A model generated the notes under the pieces. The model made no database searches, was not told where the DNA came from, and saw nothing but the letters and a program-made list of their open reading frames with translations. Shown in pieces: positions 8,940 to 17,967 of a DNA stretch of 64,000 nt. The translations under genes and the position numbers were made by a program. Source of the stretch: Candidatus Latescibacterota bacterium (GTDB taxonomy: Bacteria > Krumholzibacteriota > Krumholzibacteriia > JACNKJ01); NCBI GenBank assembly GCA_020633725.1, contig JACKDC010000002.1, forward strand, positions 186,001 through 250,000, in the 5' to 3' direction. Position 1 is the stretch's first letter. Each line of letters begins with the position of its first letter.

Positions 8940-9539
8940 TCAGTAGCGGGCCTTCACGGCGCCGAAGCTCGTCGGTTCGCTGGCCGTGGGGATGAACGTG
9001 CGCGTGCCGTTGGGCTGCCAGGCCCAGTCGAAGCTCACGAGCGAATCGGCGAGGGCGGTGACCTCGATCTTGACGGCCGTCGTCTCGATGGCGGCTCCGG
9101 CCTGCACCTGCAACAGCGCGTAGCTGTGACCGGGCGCCGCGATGGCGAAGCGCTCGAGCGCCACGGGCGCGCCGAGTTCGTCCAGCATGTCCGCCACCGT
9201 GTCGATGCCGCGCTCACCCAGATCGGCGATGAGCACGCGGTCGAAGAGCGTCCCGGGATCCTCCGGCGCGCGGAGCCAGTGCTCGGTCTCCCCCGCCTCG
9301 AGCTCCACGTAGACGAGATCCGCCAGCCCCGCCATCACCAGGTCCAGGTAGCCCGACAGGCTGTCCACCTGCCCCGCGGCGAAGTCCATGCCCTGCACGA
9401 GGCCGTTCGTCTGGATGCTGTCCTGCGTCGCCAGGCGCAGCGCGGCCGAGCCCGAAGGCAGTCCCCAGGGGTCGACGTGGTCCGCCCGCACCGCGGTGGC
9501 CAGCGCGAGGCAGCCGAGGGCGAGCAGCGCGCGGCGCAT
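8940..9539 (-). CDS. Secreted protein of unknown function with C-terminal AVKARY tail
   Basis: A 199-residue protein with a clear signal peptide (MRRALLALGCLALATAVRA). I recognise no domain in the mature part, which is rich in short beta-strand-like segments and acidic residues. It ends TSFGAVKARY, close to the tails of the proteins at 5740-7149 and 46012-46644. Its ATG shares one base with the TGA of the upstream lipoprotein gene, so the two are coupled and probably work together. GGAGGG precedes the start. A much longer frame runs upstream on this strand, but it lacks protein-like composition and the lipoprotein gene explains that DNA. Confidence 0.75.
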   Translation of the reverse strand: MRRALLALGCLALATAVRADHVDPWGLPSGSAALRLATQDSIQTNGLVQGMDFAAGQVDSLSGYLDLVMAGLADLVYVELEAGETEHWLRAPEDPGTLFDRVLIADLGERGIDTVADMLDELGAPVALERFAIAAPGHSYALLQVQAGAAIETTAVKIEVTALADSLVSFDWAWQPNGTRTFIPTASEPTSFGAVKARY

Positions 9540-11125
9540 CAGAAGCCCTCCACTGGCAGGTCCATCGCGCCGTCGCAGTCGCCCAGCGCGCCGATGTCGC
9601 CGCAGGCGCCGCCCAGCGCGGGGCTCGCGGCGTCGACGCGCCAGTCGTCGACGTCGGGATCGCAGAAGAGCGGGTCCGCCAGCAGATCGCTGGCGCCGGG
9701 ATCGAGGCCGCCGTAGTCGCCCACGGGGTTGTCCCAGAGCAGATTGCAGACGAGCGTCGGGGCGGCGCCCGACTGCAGGAAGAGCCCGCGGCCGCCGCGC
9801 GCGACGATGCAGCGCTCCAGCGTCACCGCGCCGGCATCGGAGAGGAAGGCCCCCGCGAGATCCGAGTCCAGCACGCTGGATGTCGTGAGCGTGCCCGCGG
9901 CGCCGTCGCGCAGCCAAAGGCCATACCAGTGCGAGCGCAGGATGAGCAGGCGTTCCGCGTCGAGCGCCCCGCCGCTGAGGGACACGCCGTGGTCGTTGCC
10001 GTCCAGCACGCAGCGCGCGATGGCGAGCGCGTCCTGGGGGCGGCCGTCGAGGAAGACCCCCGCGGAGCCGCAGCGCGTCACCCGCGTATCCTCGACGGTG
10101 GCGCTGCTGTGGTAGAGGTAGATGCCCGTGGATGCGGCGCCCGTGATCGCGAGGCCGCGGATCTGCATGGCCTGGCTGCGTCCGCTGAGATAGAGGCCGA
10201 AGTCGTTGTCGCCCTCGCCCGCGTCCAGCGCCACCGGCCCGACGCCCGGCATCGGGGCGAGCAGCAGGTCGGCCGCGTCGAGGCGCAGGGCGGCGCTGCC
10301 CACGCCCGGCAGCTCCTGATGCGCCAGCGAGTAGCTGTCTTGCGCGAGGAGCAGCGTGTCGACGCCCATGGCCGCGCAGTAGTCGACCCCCGCCTGCAGC
10401 TCGGTGATCAGGCTGTCGGCGTGCACGCCGGGCAGGAGCAGCACGCTGGTGGGCGCCACGGTGATCGTGAGCCGGTTCTCGACGTCGGGCTGGATGAACA
10501 GCGTGTCTGGATAGCCGGCGAAGACGGGTTCCAGGGACCGCGCGCCGTGGAAGGCGTCGGTGGCGAAGCTCACGACCACCTTCTCGCCCCAGGCCACCGC
10601 GTCGAAGAGCTGCGTGCTCGCCGGCGTCGCCAGCGTGTCCACGTCCAGCACCGCCACCGGCACGGCCGCCGGATTGCCCTCCAGGTCCACGATGTCCACG
10701 CGCAGCGAGCCCGTGCGCTCGATCACCGGGACGTCCAGCGTGCGCACCACGGGAGTGGCGTCCTCGGCGTCGCGCACCAGCACGCTGAATTCCACGGTGT
10801 CCACGGCGGCGAAGCTCGACGGCGCGACCCAGGTGACCGTGGAGTCGTTGTTCACGTTGCCGGCCCAGCTGCCCACGCTGCCCGAGCTCCACGCGAAGCG
10901 GAGGAGATCGTCGTCGAGGTCCGTGGCCGACACGCTGAGCCGGAAGCTGTCGCGGGGGGCGAGCGCCGCGGGCGGGGGATCCATGAAGATGTCGCTCACG
11001 GAGGGCGGGTGGTTCTCGGGGAGGTCGTTGACCTCCAGGCTGCACGCGGCCGCCAGCAGGGTCAGCGCCCCGAGGAATGGGAGCAGGAGGCGGAGACTGT
11101 TCGGGCTGTGGCGGCGTGGCCGCAT
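9539..11125 (-). CDS. Lipoprotein with Ig-like segment and right-handed beta-helix
   Basis: A 528-residue protein beginning MRPRRHSPNSLRLLLPFLG with a lipobox LLAAACS, so it is probably anchored to a membrane as a lipoprotein. After the Cys comes ENHPPSVSDIFMDPP and a cadherin/PKD-like segment (FRLSVSATDLDDDLLRFAWS), common in exported proteins of these bacteria. The second half is a parallel beta-helix with repeats such as TRVTRCGSAGVFLDG and RCVLDGNDHGVSLSG. It lacks the FlgD-like C-terminal domain and ends in GAMDLPVEGF. CGGGAGGACCCG precedes the ATG at 11125. Coupled to the 199-residue secreted protein downstream. Confidence 0.82.
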   Translation of the reverse strand: MRPRRHSPNSLRLLLPFLGALTLLAAACSLEVNDLPENHPPSVSDIFMDPPPAALAPRDSFRLSVSATDLDDDLLRFAWSSGSVGSWAGNVNNDSTVTWVAPSSFAAVDTVEFSVLVRDAEDATPVVRTLDVPVIERTGSLRVDIVDLEGNPAAVPVAVLDVDTLATPASTQLFDAVAWGEKVVVSFATDAFHGARSLEPVFAGYPDTLFIQPDVENRLTITVAPTSVLLLPGVHADSLITELQAGVDYCAAMGVDTLLLAQDSYSLAHQELPGVGSAALRLDAADLLLAPMPGVGPVALDAGEGDNDFGLYLSGRSQAMQIRGLAITGAASTGIYLYHSSATVEDTRVTRCGSAGVFLDGRPQDALAIARCVLDGNDHGVSLSGGALDAERLLILRSHWYGLWLRDGAAGTLTTSSVLDSDLAGAFLSDAGAVTLERCIVARGGRGLFLQSGAAPTLVCNLLWDNPVGDYGGLDPGASDLLADPLFCDPDVDDWRVDAASPALGGACGDIGALGDCDGAMDLPVEGF

Positions 11126-11219
11126 CGGGTCCTCCCGCGGACGTGGCCCTTCCCGGGGCGCCGGGGAATGATAGACTATGGCCACGATGCGCCCAACCCC
11201 AACTTGAGGAGCCCCCTCC

Positions 11220-12476
11220 GTGTCCAGCGCCGAGCAGCTCGTCGCCCGTCTCCTGGGACCGGAAGGGCAGGCCCTGGCCGCGGCCGTCGACGCCCTGCCC
11301 GCCGCCGAGCGCGCCACGCCGCGCGCCGTGGCGGCCCTGCGCCGGCTGGGCGACGCGGAGCTCGTCGCCCTGGCGCTGCGCGTCGCCGAGGCCGAGACGC
11401 GCCGGCCCCTGAAGTTTCCCGCCGCCGAGCCCCTGCGCTTCACGCCCGAGCTGCTGGAGCAGGCCAGCGCGCATCCCGTGGCCAGCCATCGCGCGGCGCG
11501 GCTCGCTCCCTTCGGCCCCGTGCTCGACCTGGGCTGCGGCGCCGGGGGCGACCTGACCCGCCTCGCCGCCGCGGGCGCCCGGGTCGCCGGCCTCGAGGCC
11601 GACCCCCTGGCCGCCGCACTGGCCCGCGCGAATCTCGCCGCGCTGGGGCTGGAGGGCGAGGTCGTCACCGGGCGCCACCCGGGCACGCCGCTGCCCGCCC
11701 ACCGCGCGCTGTTCCTGGATCCGGCGCGTCGCGCCGCAGGTCCGCGGGGACGTCGCCGCCGCGATCCCCGCGCGTTTTCCCCGAGCGCGGCGGAGGTGGC
11801 GGCGCTTCTCCGCCACAGCGACGCCTGGTGTCTCAAGTGGGGGCCGGCGCTGCCGCTGGACGACGACGAACTGGCCGGGCCGGACGGCCCGCTGGCAGGC
11901 CTCGCCCCGGGCGACTGGGAGCTGGAGACCGTCTCCTGGCGGGGCGAGCTGCGCGAGGCGGTGCTCTGGGGTGGGGCCGCCCGTCGCGGCGTGACGCGCC
12001 AGGCCACGCTGCTGGACGGGGACGTGGAGCGCTGGGCGACCCACGCCTACCGTGGCGACGGGCGCGTCCCCACGCCCACCCCCGCGCCACCCGGGCCCTG
12101 GCTCCACGAGCCCGACCCCGCGCTCATCCGCGCCGGCCTCCTCGACGCTTTCGCCACCGAGCACGGCCTCGCGCCGGTGGCGCCGGCGATCGCCTACCTC
12201 ACCGGGGACGCCACGCGCAGCCCCTTCCTGCGGCGATGGCCCCTGCTCGAGCAGCTGCCCCTCAGCATCCCGGCCCTGCAGGCGGCGCTGGACCGTCACG
12301 ACGCGGGGCCGCTCGTCCTCAAGAAGCGCGGCTTTCCGCTCGATCCGGAGACACTGCGTCCACGTCTGCGCACAGGGGGTAAACGGCCGGTGACGGTCCT
12401 CATCTACCGCGATCGGCGGGCGCCAGGGGGCCACGAGCACCAGGTTTGCGTGTGCGGGGAGCAGGCCGGAGAGTAA
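11220..12476 (+). CDS. SAM-dependent methyltransferase with THUMP-like C-terminal domain
   Basis: A 418-residue class I methyltransferase. Motif I VLDLGCGAGGDLTRLA and the following acidic VAGLEADP bind SAM. FLDPARRA resembles the catalytic or substrate loop of this family. The C-terminal third (KKRGFPLDPETLRPRL) matches the THUMP-like domain found in a conserved group of probable RNA methyltransferases. The substrate is not known. The start is GTG at 11220 with GAGGAG ten bases upstream. It diverges from the lipoprotein gene at 11125, and the short gap between them contains the AT-rich GATAGACTAT that could serve either promoter. Confidence 0.82.
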   Translation: MSSAEQLVARLLGPEGQALAAAVDALPAAERATPRAVAALRRLGDAELVALALRVAEAETRRPLKFPAAEPLRFTPELLEQASAHPVASHRAARLAPFGPVLDLGCGAGGDLTRLAAAGARVAGLEADPLAAALARANLAALGLEGEVVTGRHPGTPLPAHRALFLDPARRAAGPRGRRRRDPRAFSPSAAEVAALLRHSDAWCLKWGPALPLDDDELAGPDGPLAGLAPGDWELETVSWRGELREAVLWGGAARRGVTRQATLLDGDVERWATHAYRGDGRVPTPTPAPPGPWLHEPDPALIRAGLLDAFATEHGLAPVAPAIAYLTGDATRSPFLRRWPLLEQLPLSIPALQAALDRHDAGPLVLKKRGFPLDPETLRPRLRTGGKRPVTVLIYRDRRAPGGHEHQVCVCGEQAGE

Positions 12477-12585
12477 CTTCGGGTTTACCGAGCAAGAAAA
12501 GTTGTTTTACAAAATCCGGATTTGCCGTTAACTCCTCCGCACGTCGGCGCTCGACAGCCGTGTCACTCCGGCCCGTGAGGAAACG

Positions 12586-13971
12586 ATGACAATGGTCAAC
12601 GCAAGTGTACTGCTGCTGGACCCCAACGGGGTGCTGATCATGCGCTGGGCCGAGGCCCTGGCGGGGGACTACCAGGTCGAAAGCGCCCGCAGCGCGGAGG
12701 ACGCTCTCGCCCAGCTCGGTGAGTGGCTTCCGGATTACCTGGTCCTGCACCTGGAGCCGCGCAACGCGGTGCCGCTCCTGGACGGCCTGGAGCGCCTGCT
12801 CCTGCTCAACCCAGAGCTGCCCGTGGTGCTGGCGCTCGATGACGGTCTACCTCCCGAGCAGCGGCTGCGCGCGCTGCGGCAGCCGATCTACGCCCACCTG
12901 GCCTCGGACTGCCGGCTCGAGGAGCTGCGCATCGTGCTCGACCGGGCGCGCGACCACAGCCGCCGGCAGCAGGAGCGGCTGCTCCTGAGGCAGCAGCGGC
13001 TGGACTTGGACGTCTACGAGATGGGGGGCAGCCTCGGCGCCCTGCACGAGGAGATCCAGCAGGCCGCGGGCACGGAGCTGGGCGTGCTCGTCTACGGGAA
13101 TCAGGGCAGCGGACGCCGCGAGGTGGCCAAGAAGCTGCACCTGCTCAGCAAGCGGGCCCGGGAGCCCTTCGTGTCCTTCAATCCCGCGGGGCTGTCGGTG
13201 GAGGATTGCCGCGTGCGGCTCTTCGGCCGCGAGAGCCGCGACGGCCTCCGCCGCCGGGGCCTCCTGGAGATCGCCGACGGGGGCACGCTGCTGCTCGAGG
13301 GCGTCGAGCGCCTGCCGCGCAGCGTGCAGGCGGAGCTCTACCGCGCGCTCCACGAGAAGCGCTGCACGCGGGTCGGGGGCATCCACCCGGTGTCGCTGAA
13401 TGTCCGCCCCATGGCCACCGCCTGCCGGTCGCTGACCGACGCCGCGCGCGAGGGCGAGTTCCACGGGGAGCTCTTCAGCCTGCTGCACGTCTACTCGCTG
13501 GCGGTGCCGTCGCTGGACGAACGGCGCGAGGACATCCCCGCGCTCGTCCGGGGCTACCTCCGCCGCTACGGGCGCCGCCACGGCCGCCCGGAGCTGGAGC
13601 TGGATCCGGCGGTGGAGGCCTTCCTGATGCGACGGAACTGGCCCGGCAGCCTCCACGAGCTGCGCCGCAGCGTCGAGCTGGCCGTGCTGCGGGCCGAGGG
13701 GCGCACCGTGACGCTGGCCGACTTCGGCGTGAACGGTCTGGATGTGGAGCTGCTCCCGCTGTCCTATCGCAAGGCCAAGAAGCTCACCGAGATGGACTTC
13801 AAGCGCCGCTTCTTCTCGCGCCTCCTGCGCCTGGCGGAAGGCAAGGTGACCGCGGCGGCCCAGATGGCCGACGTGCCGCGGCCGAGCCTGTCCACCATGA
13901 TCAAGGAGGCGGGGCTCGCCGCCGAGAGCTTCAAGCCCGCCCGTGCCACGCGCAAGGCGGCGGCACGCTAG
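12586..13971 (+). CDS. Degenerate NtrC-like response regulator (receiver, AAA+, Fis-type HTH)
   Basis: A 461-residue protein with the layout of sigma-54 activators but with most catalytic positions changed. In the receiver part (1-125) the usual phosphoacceptor Asp is His55 (LVLHLEP). In the AAA+ part the Walker A is GNQGSGRR, with Arg in place of Lys at 177; the Walker B is GGTLLLEGV, so the DE pair is E-G; and the GAFTGA loop that contacts sigma-54 is missing (LFGRESRDGLRRRG). NWPGSLHELRR and a C-terminal Fis-like HTH (KVTAAAQMADVPRPSLS) remain. It is probably a DNA-binding regulator that works without ATP hydrolysis or sigma-54. GAGGAAACG precedes the ATG. A strong hairpin follows the gene. 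Confidence 0.8.
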   Translation: MTMVNASVLLLDPNGVLIMRWAEALAGDYQVESARSAEDALAQLGEWLPDYLVLHLEPRNAVPLLDGLERLLLLNPELPVVLALDDGLPPEQRLRALRQPIYAHLASDCRLEELRIVLDRARDHSRRQQERLLLRQQRLDLDVYEMGGSLGALHEEIQQAAGTELGVLVYGNQGSGRREVAKKLHLLSKRAREPFVSFNPAGLSVEDCRVRLFGRESRDGLRRRGLLEIADGGTLLLEGVERLPRSVQAELYRALHEKRCTRVGGIHPVSLNVRPMATACRSLTDAAREGEFHGELFSLLHVYSLAVPSLDERREDIPALVRGYLRRYGRRHGRPELELDPAVEAFLMRRNWPGSLHELRRSVELAVLRAEGRTVTLADFGVNGLDVELLPLSYRKAKKLTEMDFKRRFFSRLLRLAEGKVTAAAQMADVPRPSLSTMIKEAGLAAESFKPARATRKAAAR

Positions 13972-14014
13972 CGTTCCGGCCCGCCGGCTGCGTCACAATC
14001 TGGTGTCGGTGTCG

Positions 14015-14041
14015 AAGCAGGTGCCCAAGTGGCACCTGCTT
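14015..14041 (+). terminator. Terminator hairpin after the NtrC-like gene
   Basis: A perfect 11-bp stem (AAGCAGGTGCC with GGCACCTGCTT) and a 5-base loop stand 44 bases after the stop codon. The tail is only moderately T-rich (TCGGTTT), but position and stem strength fit a rho-independent terminator. Confidence 0.7.
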
Positions 14042-14146
14042 TCGGTTTAACCCCCACGTTACATCCCGTCCTCCCGGTGACGACGCAGGGACGCGCCGTT
14101 CGGCCGCTCCCGTCGCGCTCGTCGCAGCTCGAACCGGGAGGATTCC

Positions 14147-14764
14147 ATGCAGAGCCACACGCAGCAGCGCCGTGCCCTTCTCGTTCTCGCCCTTGCCATC
14201 GTCCTGTTGATCGCCCTGCTCGCCGGCTGCAGCCGCGACGGGGAGAGTCCCCTCGTCTCACCGTTGACGCTCGACGGCGCGGCGGACCCGCCCGCCGCCG
14301 GTCCGCTGGGAGTGAGGTCCGCGCTCACCTTCGCCGAGGCGATGGCGGCCAGCGACAGCGCCACCTACGCGTCCTACTCCGCCACCCTGAGCGGGGGCGG
14401 CACGCTGCTCGGCACCTGCCCGGGTTACAGCGACACCTGCAAGCTCCAGGTGCCGGCGGGCGCCTACCAGGGGCCGGCGCCGCTGTCGGTGCTGGTGCCC
14501 TGTACCCACGTGCCCGTCTACCAGCTCCTGCCCCACGGGCAGACCTTCAGCAGCGCCGTGACGGTGACGCTGGACTACTCGCTGTGGCTGGCCAATGGGA
14601 CGTTCGCGGTGGGGGACACGCTCGAGGTCTTCTACATGGACGAGGTGAACGAGGAGTTCGTCGCGCTCTCGCCGCCGGCGATCGTGGTGGCGGACTCGGT
14701 GAACACGACGATCAGCTTCCAGACCCTGCACTTCTCGCGCTGGCGTGCGGCCAAGAAGAACTAG
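14147..14764 (+). CDS. Predicted lipoprotein of unknown function
   Basis: A 205-residue protein with a basic N-terminus, a long hydrophobic stretch (ALLVLALAIVLLIALLAGC) and a lipobox LLAGC at about residue 28. The mature part is low in charge and has TYASYSATLSGGG and a DTCKLQVPAGAYQGPAPLSV segment resembling ZU5-like or beta-sandwich domains in exported proteins, but I cannot assign a family. Cysteines near 90 and 98 and at about 119 could form disulfides. GGAGGATTCC precedes the ATG. It converges with the CHAT gene, the two stop codons lying three bases apart. Confidence 0.7.
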   Translation: MQSHTQQRRALLVLALAIVLLIALLAGCSRDGESPLVSPLTLDGAADPPAAGPLGVRSALTFAEAMAASDSATYASYSATLSGGGTLLGTCPGYSDTCKLQVPAGAYQGPAPLSVLVPCTHVPVYQLLPHGQTFSSAVTVTLDYSLWLANGTFAVGDTLEVFYMDEVNEEFVALSPPAIVVADSVNTTISFQTLHFSRWRAAKKN

Positions 14765-14767
14765 GCG

Positions 14768-17700
14768 CTAGCGCGCAGATCGCAGGATCTGCCACGGCGC
14801 CCAGGTACAGGGGTCAGCCTGCTCGTGTGGGCTGGCCCCTCTGTCGAGCTTGGTTCGGCGCAGTGCCTCGTCCGCGCTGAGGCCTTCGCGAAGGTGGCGA
14901 TAGAACAGCAGGGCGAAGTCCTCGCCGGAGGAGTCCGGCACCTTGATCGGACTCGCGAGCACGCACCCCGCGCCCCCTGCGAGAAAGGCGCGTGGCAGGT
15001 CCAGACCCCGTCCGCGGCGGTCCACCGTCTCGCAGCTCACCAGGAAGACCAGCGGTGTGTTCCACGACTCGGCGGCAACGCGCTGTGCGTCGAGGAGTCC
15101 GTCCTGCCCGAGCGCGAGGGCCGTCTGCCCGGGGCTGAAGCGCCCCGCCACGCTGTGCAGCACGATGTGGAGCAAGTTGCCGCGCGCTGCGGCATCGATC
15201 ACTGCCTTCACCGTGACCGTGTCGCCCAGGGCGGAGCGGCTGCCAGGGGCGCAGAGTGCCGCCACGGACTCCGCCTGGGCCTCGGCATGCGCCAGAGGCG
15301 GACGGCCGGGTCCCGCCGCCGCGTTGCGTCCGAAGGTCAGCGCGGGGATGTCGCCGAGCCCTGCCGGCCAGTCGTGAACGGCGGGCTGGAGCGAAGGCAC
15401 CTGGACCACGGGACCCCTTTCGAGAGAGCTGCGACCATCGAGGCGGAGCAGGTCCCAGGGCAGGGCGCGGAGGCTGCCGTCGGCCAGCACCTGAAGTGAC
15501 GTCCCCGGGGGCCAGTGCCCGGCGAAGGGCTCCACGAGCAGCTCGCCGAGTTCGGTCTCAGCGGCGACGTCCCGCTGGCGGCCTGGCCTCGACACGCCGT
15601 CGAGCACGCGCTGCCCAAGGCGTTCGAGCTGCGCCCTGCCGGGGAGTTGCCGGACCTCGATCGTGTCGCCGCGGACGAACCAGACCGTGCTCACCTTCGG
15701 AGCCAGCAGCAGGATCAGCGTGGGTTGCTGCGGCATCGCCACGGGTTCGATGGGCTTCCCATCGAGCAGCTGCTGGAGTTGGTGGCGCCAGGTGAGGCTG
15801 GCCAGTGCGGCTTTGCGGTTGAGACCGTCGCGAAGCTCGAGGCGCACGAGTCCTTCCACCGCTTCCCGCAAGGCATCGCGAGCGATGTAGCGCAGGGTCG
15901 CTGTCTCGAGACGCTGGTTGACGTCGCCAGTTTCCTCCACGACCGTGCGGTAGGCCTCGCGAGCCCGGGTCGCCACGCCGCGAGCCTCCTCGCTTCGCCC
16001 AACGGCGAGCAGGGTCTTCACGCGAAGGTCCTGGGGCAGGGAAGGCGACTGGGCAAGCAGCGCGCGCGCGCGGCGCAGAGCATCTGCCGGACGTCCATCG
16101 GCCTCGTCGCAGCGAATCAGCCAGTAGTCGCGCTCCTGGAGGTTCCGCAGGCCTCTGCGCTCGGCCAGGAGCTTGCCCACCTGTCCCAATTCGGCGCGGG
16201 CGGCCCCGACGCTGTCCGCAGCCAGCAACGCCTGCGCGAGGACCAGCCGTTGCTGCACCACGATCGCAGGGCGATGGCTGGCCACTGCCGAGTCCAGGGC
16301 CTCGTGGATGAATTCGAGACCGAGAAATGGATCGCCGCCGTCCTGGGCGATCTGTCCACGGAGCGCGAGGACGCGCGCCGATCCGGACGCGGAAGGAACC
16401 TGGGACAAGCGCAGCACGCAGGAGTCCAGCGCCGCGTAGGCGCGCACGCGATTGCCGGCCTCCTGCTCGAGCTGTGCTCTGAGCAGTCCCGCTTCCAGGG
16501 GATAGTCCTCGGCGTTGCCGCGGGGAACCGGCTCCAACAACAGCCGCTCCATCTCCAGCAGGGAAGATTCGACGACGGGGAAGTTGCCGAGGGTCAGCGC
16601 GCGCTGGGCCCGGTGAAGCGCACGCCGCGCGATCGCGTAGGGGTGCTTCTGGCTGGCGAGTCCCGCATTCTGGGAATCTGCCAGCTGGCCGAGCGAGTCG
16701 GCGCGTGCAGCTTGCCCCATGATCGCCGAGAGGTCGGCGTCGTCCAGGTACACCGCCCACTGGGCCTCAAGAGTGCCCGTGGACGCCGCTTCGACGTGCG
16801 CGGAGTCGATCCACGCGCGCGCCAGATCCAGCTCGGCGAGTTGAAGGTAATCGTCGGCGACGTTCAGGAGGATGAGTGTGCGATCGAGCCGGAAGTTGAG
16901 GCGGTCCATCAGGCGCACTGCCTCGATGTCCAGATCCAAGGCCCGGCCGATTTCGCTGAACTCAACGTAAACCGAGGACTGCTCGCCGATGGCGATGACC
17001 TCGACGAACGCGGCCCCTTCGGTCCGAGCGCGTTCTCGCGTGCGATCGAGGACGATGAGCGCTCGACCCGGCTGCTGCGCTTCGATCAGATGCTCCGCCA
17101 TGTTGATCCCGGCCCACAGCGCCCAGTGCTCCCCCGAAGACTGCTCGTAGAGCTCGATGCTGTAAGCCTCGGCGTGCAGCGCCGCGTCAAGCTGCCCCTC
17201 CGCGGCGAGGGCCTCACCCAGCACCTTCCAGAAACGCGCCTCGAAGAAGGGGCCGCCCAGGCCGCGCGCGGAGGGGATCGCATCGAGAAGTTCGCCCGAG
17301 CGGCCGGCGGGGTCTCGCCACATGGCGCGTGACAGGCGGAAGACGAGGCGGTCCTCCTCCGTGCCGAACGACTCTGGCGCGATGTCCCCCAGCAGCGAGT
17401 CCCGCACCGACTGCTCTTCGGCAAGGACAACGGCCAGTACGGCAGCCGCCGGGCTGCGGGGTGGGATGAGCGCTTGAACTGCCGCGACGCTGTCCGGATC
17501 GGTCTGCAGCAGGGCGTCGCGCTCGACGCACTCCAGCCAGAGCAGTCGCTCCGGCTCCCGCCGCCACCGCGCGAAGAACTCGGCGACCGCCGCGTCGTGG
17601 GTCTCCGGGTCGTCGAGACGGAGATCGAGGCCGGCCCGCCACTCGTGGTCAGGGGTGAGCGGGCCGCCGGGCCGCCGGTCGGCGCGGGATTGCTCGAGGG

Positions 17701-17854
17701 CACGCGCGAGTCCGGGGGGAACGGGGATGTCGTCGAGGATCCCCTCAGTGTAGGAGGACTCCCCCTGCGGACGACAGGATCCGCCTCCCAAGATGACGGC
17801 CAGGGCCAGGGTTGCCGCGAGAAGGAACATCGATGTGACAAAGCGTCTCGACAA
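14768..17854 (-). CDS. TPR-repeat CHAT-domain (caspase-like) protein with N-terminal export signal
   Basis: A 1028-residue protein. The N-terminus (SRRFVTSMFLLAATLALAVI) is a signal sequence followed by GGGSC, a weak lipobox, so it is either a lipoprotein or a secreted or membrane-anchored protein. About residues 180-690 are helical pairs that read as TPR-like repeats. The C-terminal 300 residues are a CHAT domain, the caspase-like peptidase fold: LLHIVLHSVAGRF gives the catalytic His (about 900) and VFLVSCETV the Cys (about 941), both intact. TTG at 17854 is taken as start because it keeps basic residues before the hydrophobic segment and has GGGAG upstream. It diverges from a sigma factor and anti-sigma factor, which suggests a proteolytic signalling role. 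The substrate is unknown. Confidence 0.85.
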   Translation of the reverse strand: MSRRFVTSMFLLAATLALAVILGGGSCRPQGESSYTEGILDDIPVPPGLARALEQSRADRRPGGPLTPDHEWRAGLDLRLDDPETHDAAVAEFFARWRREPERLLWLECVERDALLQTDPDSVAAVQALIPPRSPAAAVLAVVLAEEQSVRDSLLGDIAPESFGTEEDRLVFRLSRAMWRDPAGRSGELLDAIPSARGLGGPFFEARFWKVLGEALAAEGQLDAALHAEAYSIELYEQSSGEHWALWAGINMAEHLIEAQQPGRALIVLDRTRERARTEGAAFVEVIAIGEQSSVYVEFSEIGRALDLDIEAVRLMDRLNFRLDRTLILLNVADDYLQLAELDLARAWIDSAHVEAASTGTLEAQWAVYLDDADLSAIMGQAARADSLGQLADSQNAGLASQKHPYAIARRALHRAQRALTLGNFPVVESSLLEMERLLLEPVPRGNAEDYPLEAGLLRAQLEQEAGNRVRAYAALDSCVLRLSQVPSASGSARVLALRGQIAQDGGDPFLGLEFIHEALDSAVASHRPAIVVQQRLVLAQALLAADSVGAARAELGQVGKLLAERRGLRNLQERDYWLIRCDEADGRPADALRRARALLAQSPSLPQDLRVKTLLAVGRSEEARGVATRAREAYRTVVEETGDVNQRLETATLRYIARDALREAVEGLVRLELRDGLNRKAALASLTWRHQLQQLLDGKPIEPVAMPQQPTLILLLAPKVSTVWFVRGDTIEVRQLPGRAQLERLGQRVLDGVSRPGRQRDVAAETELGELLVEPFAGHWPPGTSLQVLADGSLRALPWDLLRLDGRSSLERGPVVQVPSLQPAVHDWPAGLGDIPALTFGRNAAAGPGRPPLAHAEAQAESVAALCAPGSRSALGDTVTVKAVIDAAARGNLLHIVLHSVAGRFSPGQTALALGQDGLLDAQRVAAESWNTPLVFLVSCETVDRRGRGLDLPRAFLAGGAGCVLASPIKVPDSSGEDFALLFYRHLREGLSADEALRRTKLDRGASPHEQADPCTWAPWQILRSAR

Positions 17855-17883
17855 GGCAGCGGCTCCCGTACGGCGTGCGGTAT

Positions 17884-17909
17884 GGTACCAAATGTGAATT
17901 GAGGGTACC
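17884..17909. promoter_or_regulatory. Two GGTACC palindromes 20 bp apart in the CHAT/sigma divergent gap
   Basis: GGTACC occurs at 17884-17889 and 17904-17909, exactly two helical turns apart, in the 113-base gap between the divergent TPR-CHAT and sigma factor genes. This arrangement could bind a dimeric regulator or the sigma factor's own holoenzyme, but two hexamers can also occur by chance. Confidence 0.25.
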
Positions 17910-17967
17910 CTGTGGACTTGCTCGGCTCAAGTCCGGAGAGGGGCGAATACGGGAGGAGCGAGAGAGC

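Noticed and set aside
9540..12440. A very long minus-strand reading frame continuing upstream of the 199-residue secreted protein
   Set aside because: The sequence is Arg/Gly/Ala/Pro-rich without protein-like pattern, and the same DNA is explained by the lipoprotein gene (minus) and the methyltransferase gene (plus).
12502..12533. Promoter TTGTTT/GTTAAC before the NtrC-like gene
   Set aside because: The AT-rich stretch is suggestive, but the spacing (19-20) and the -10 match are poor, so no promoter is claimed.
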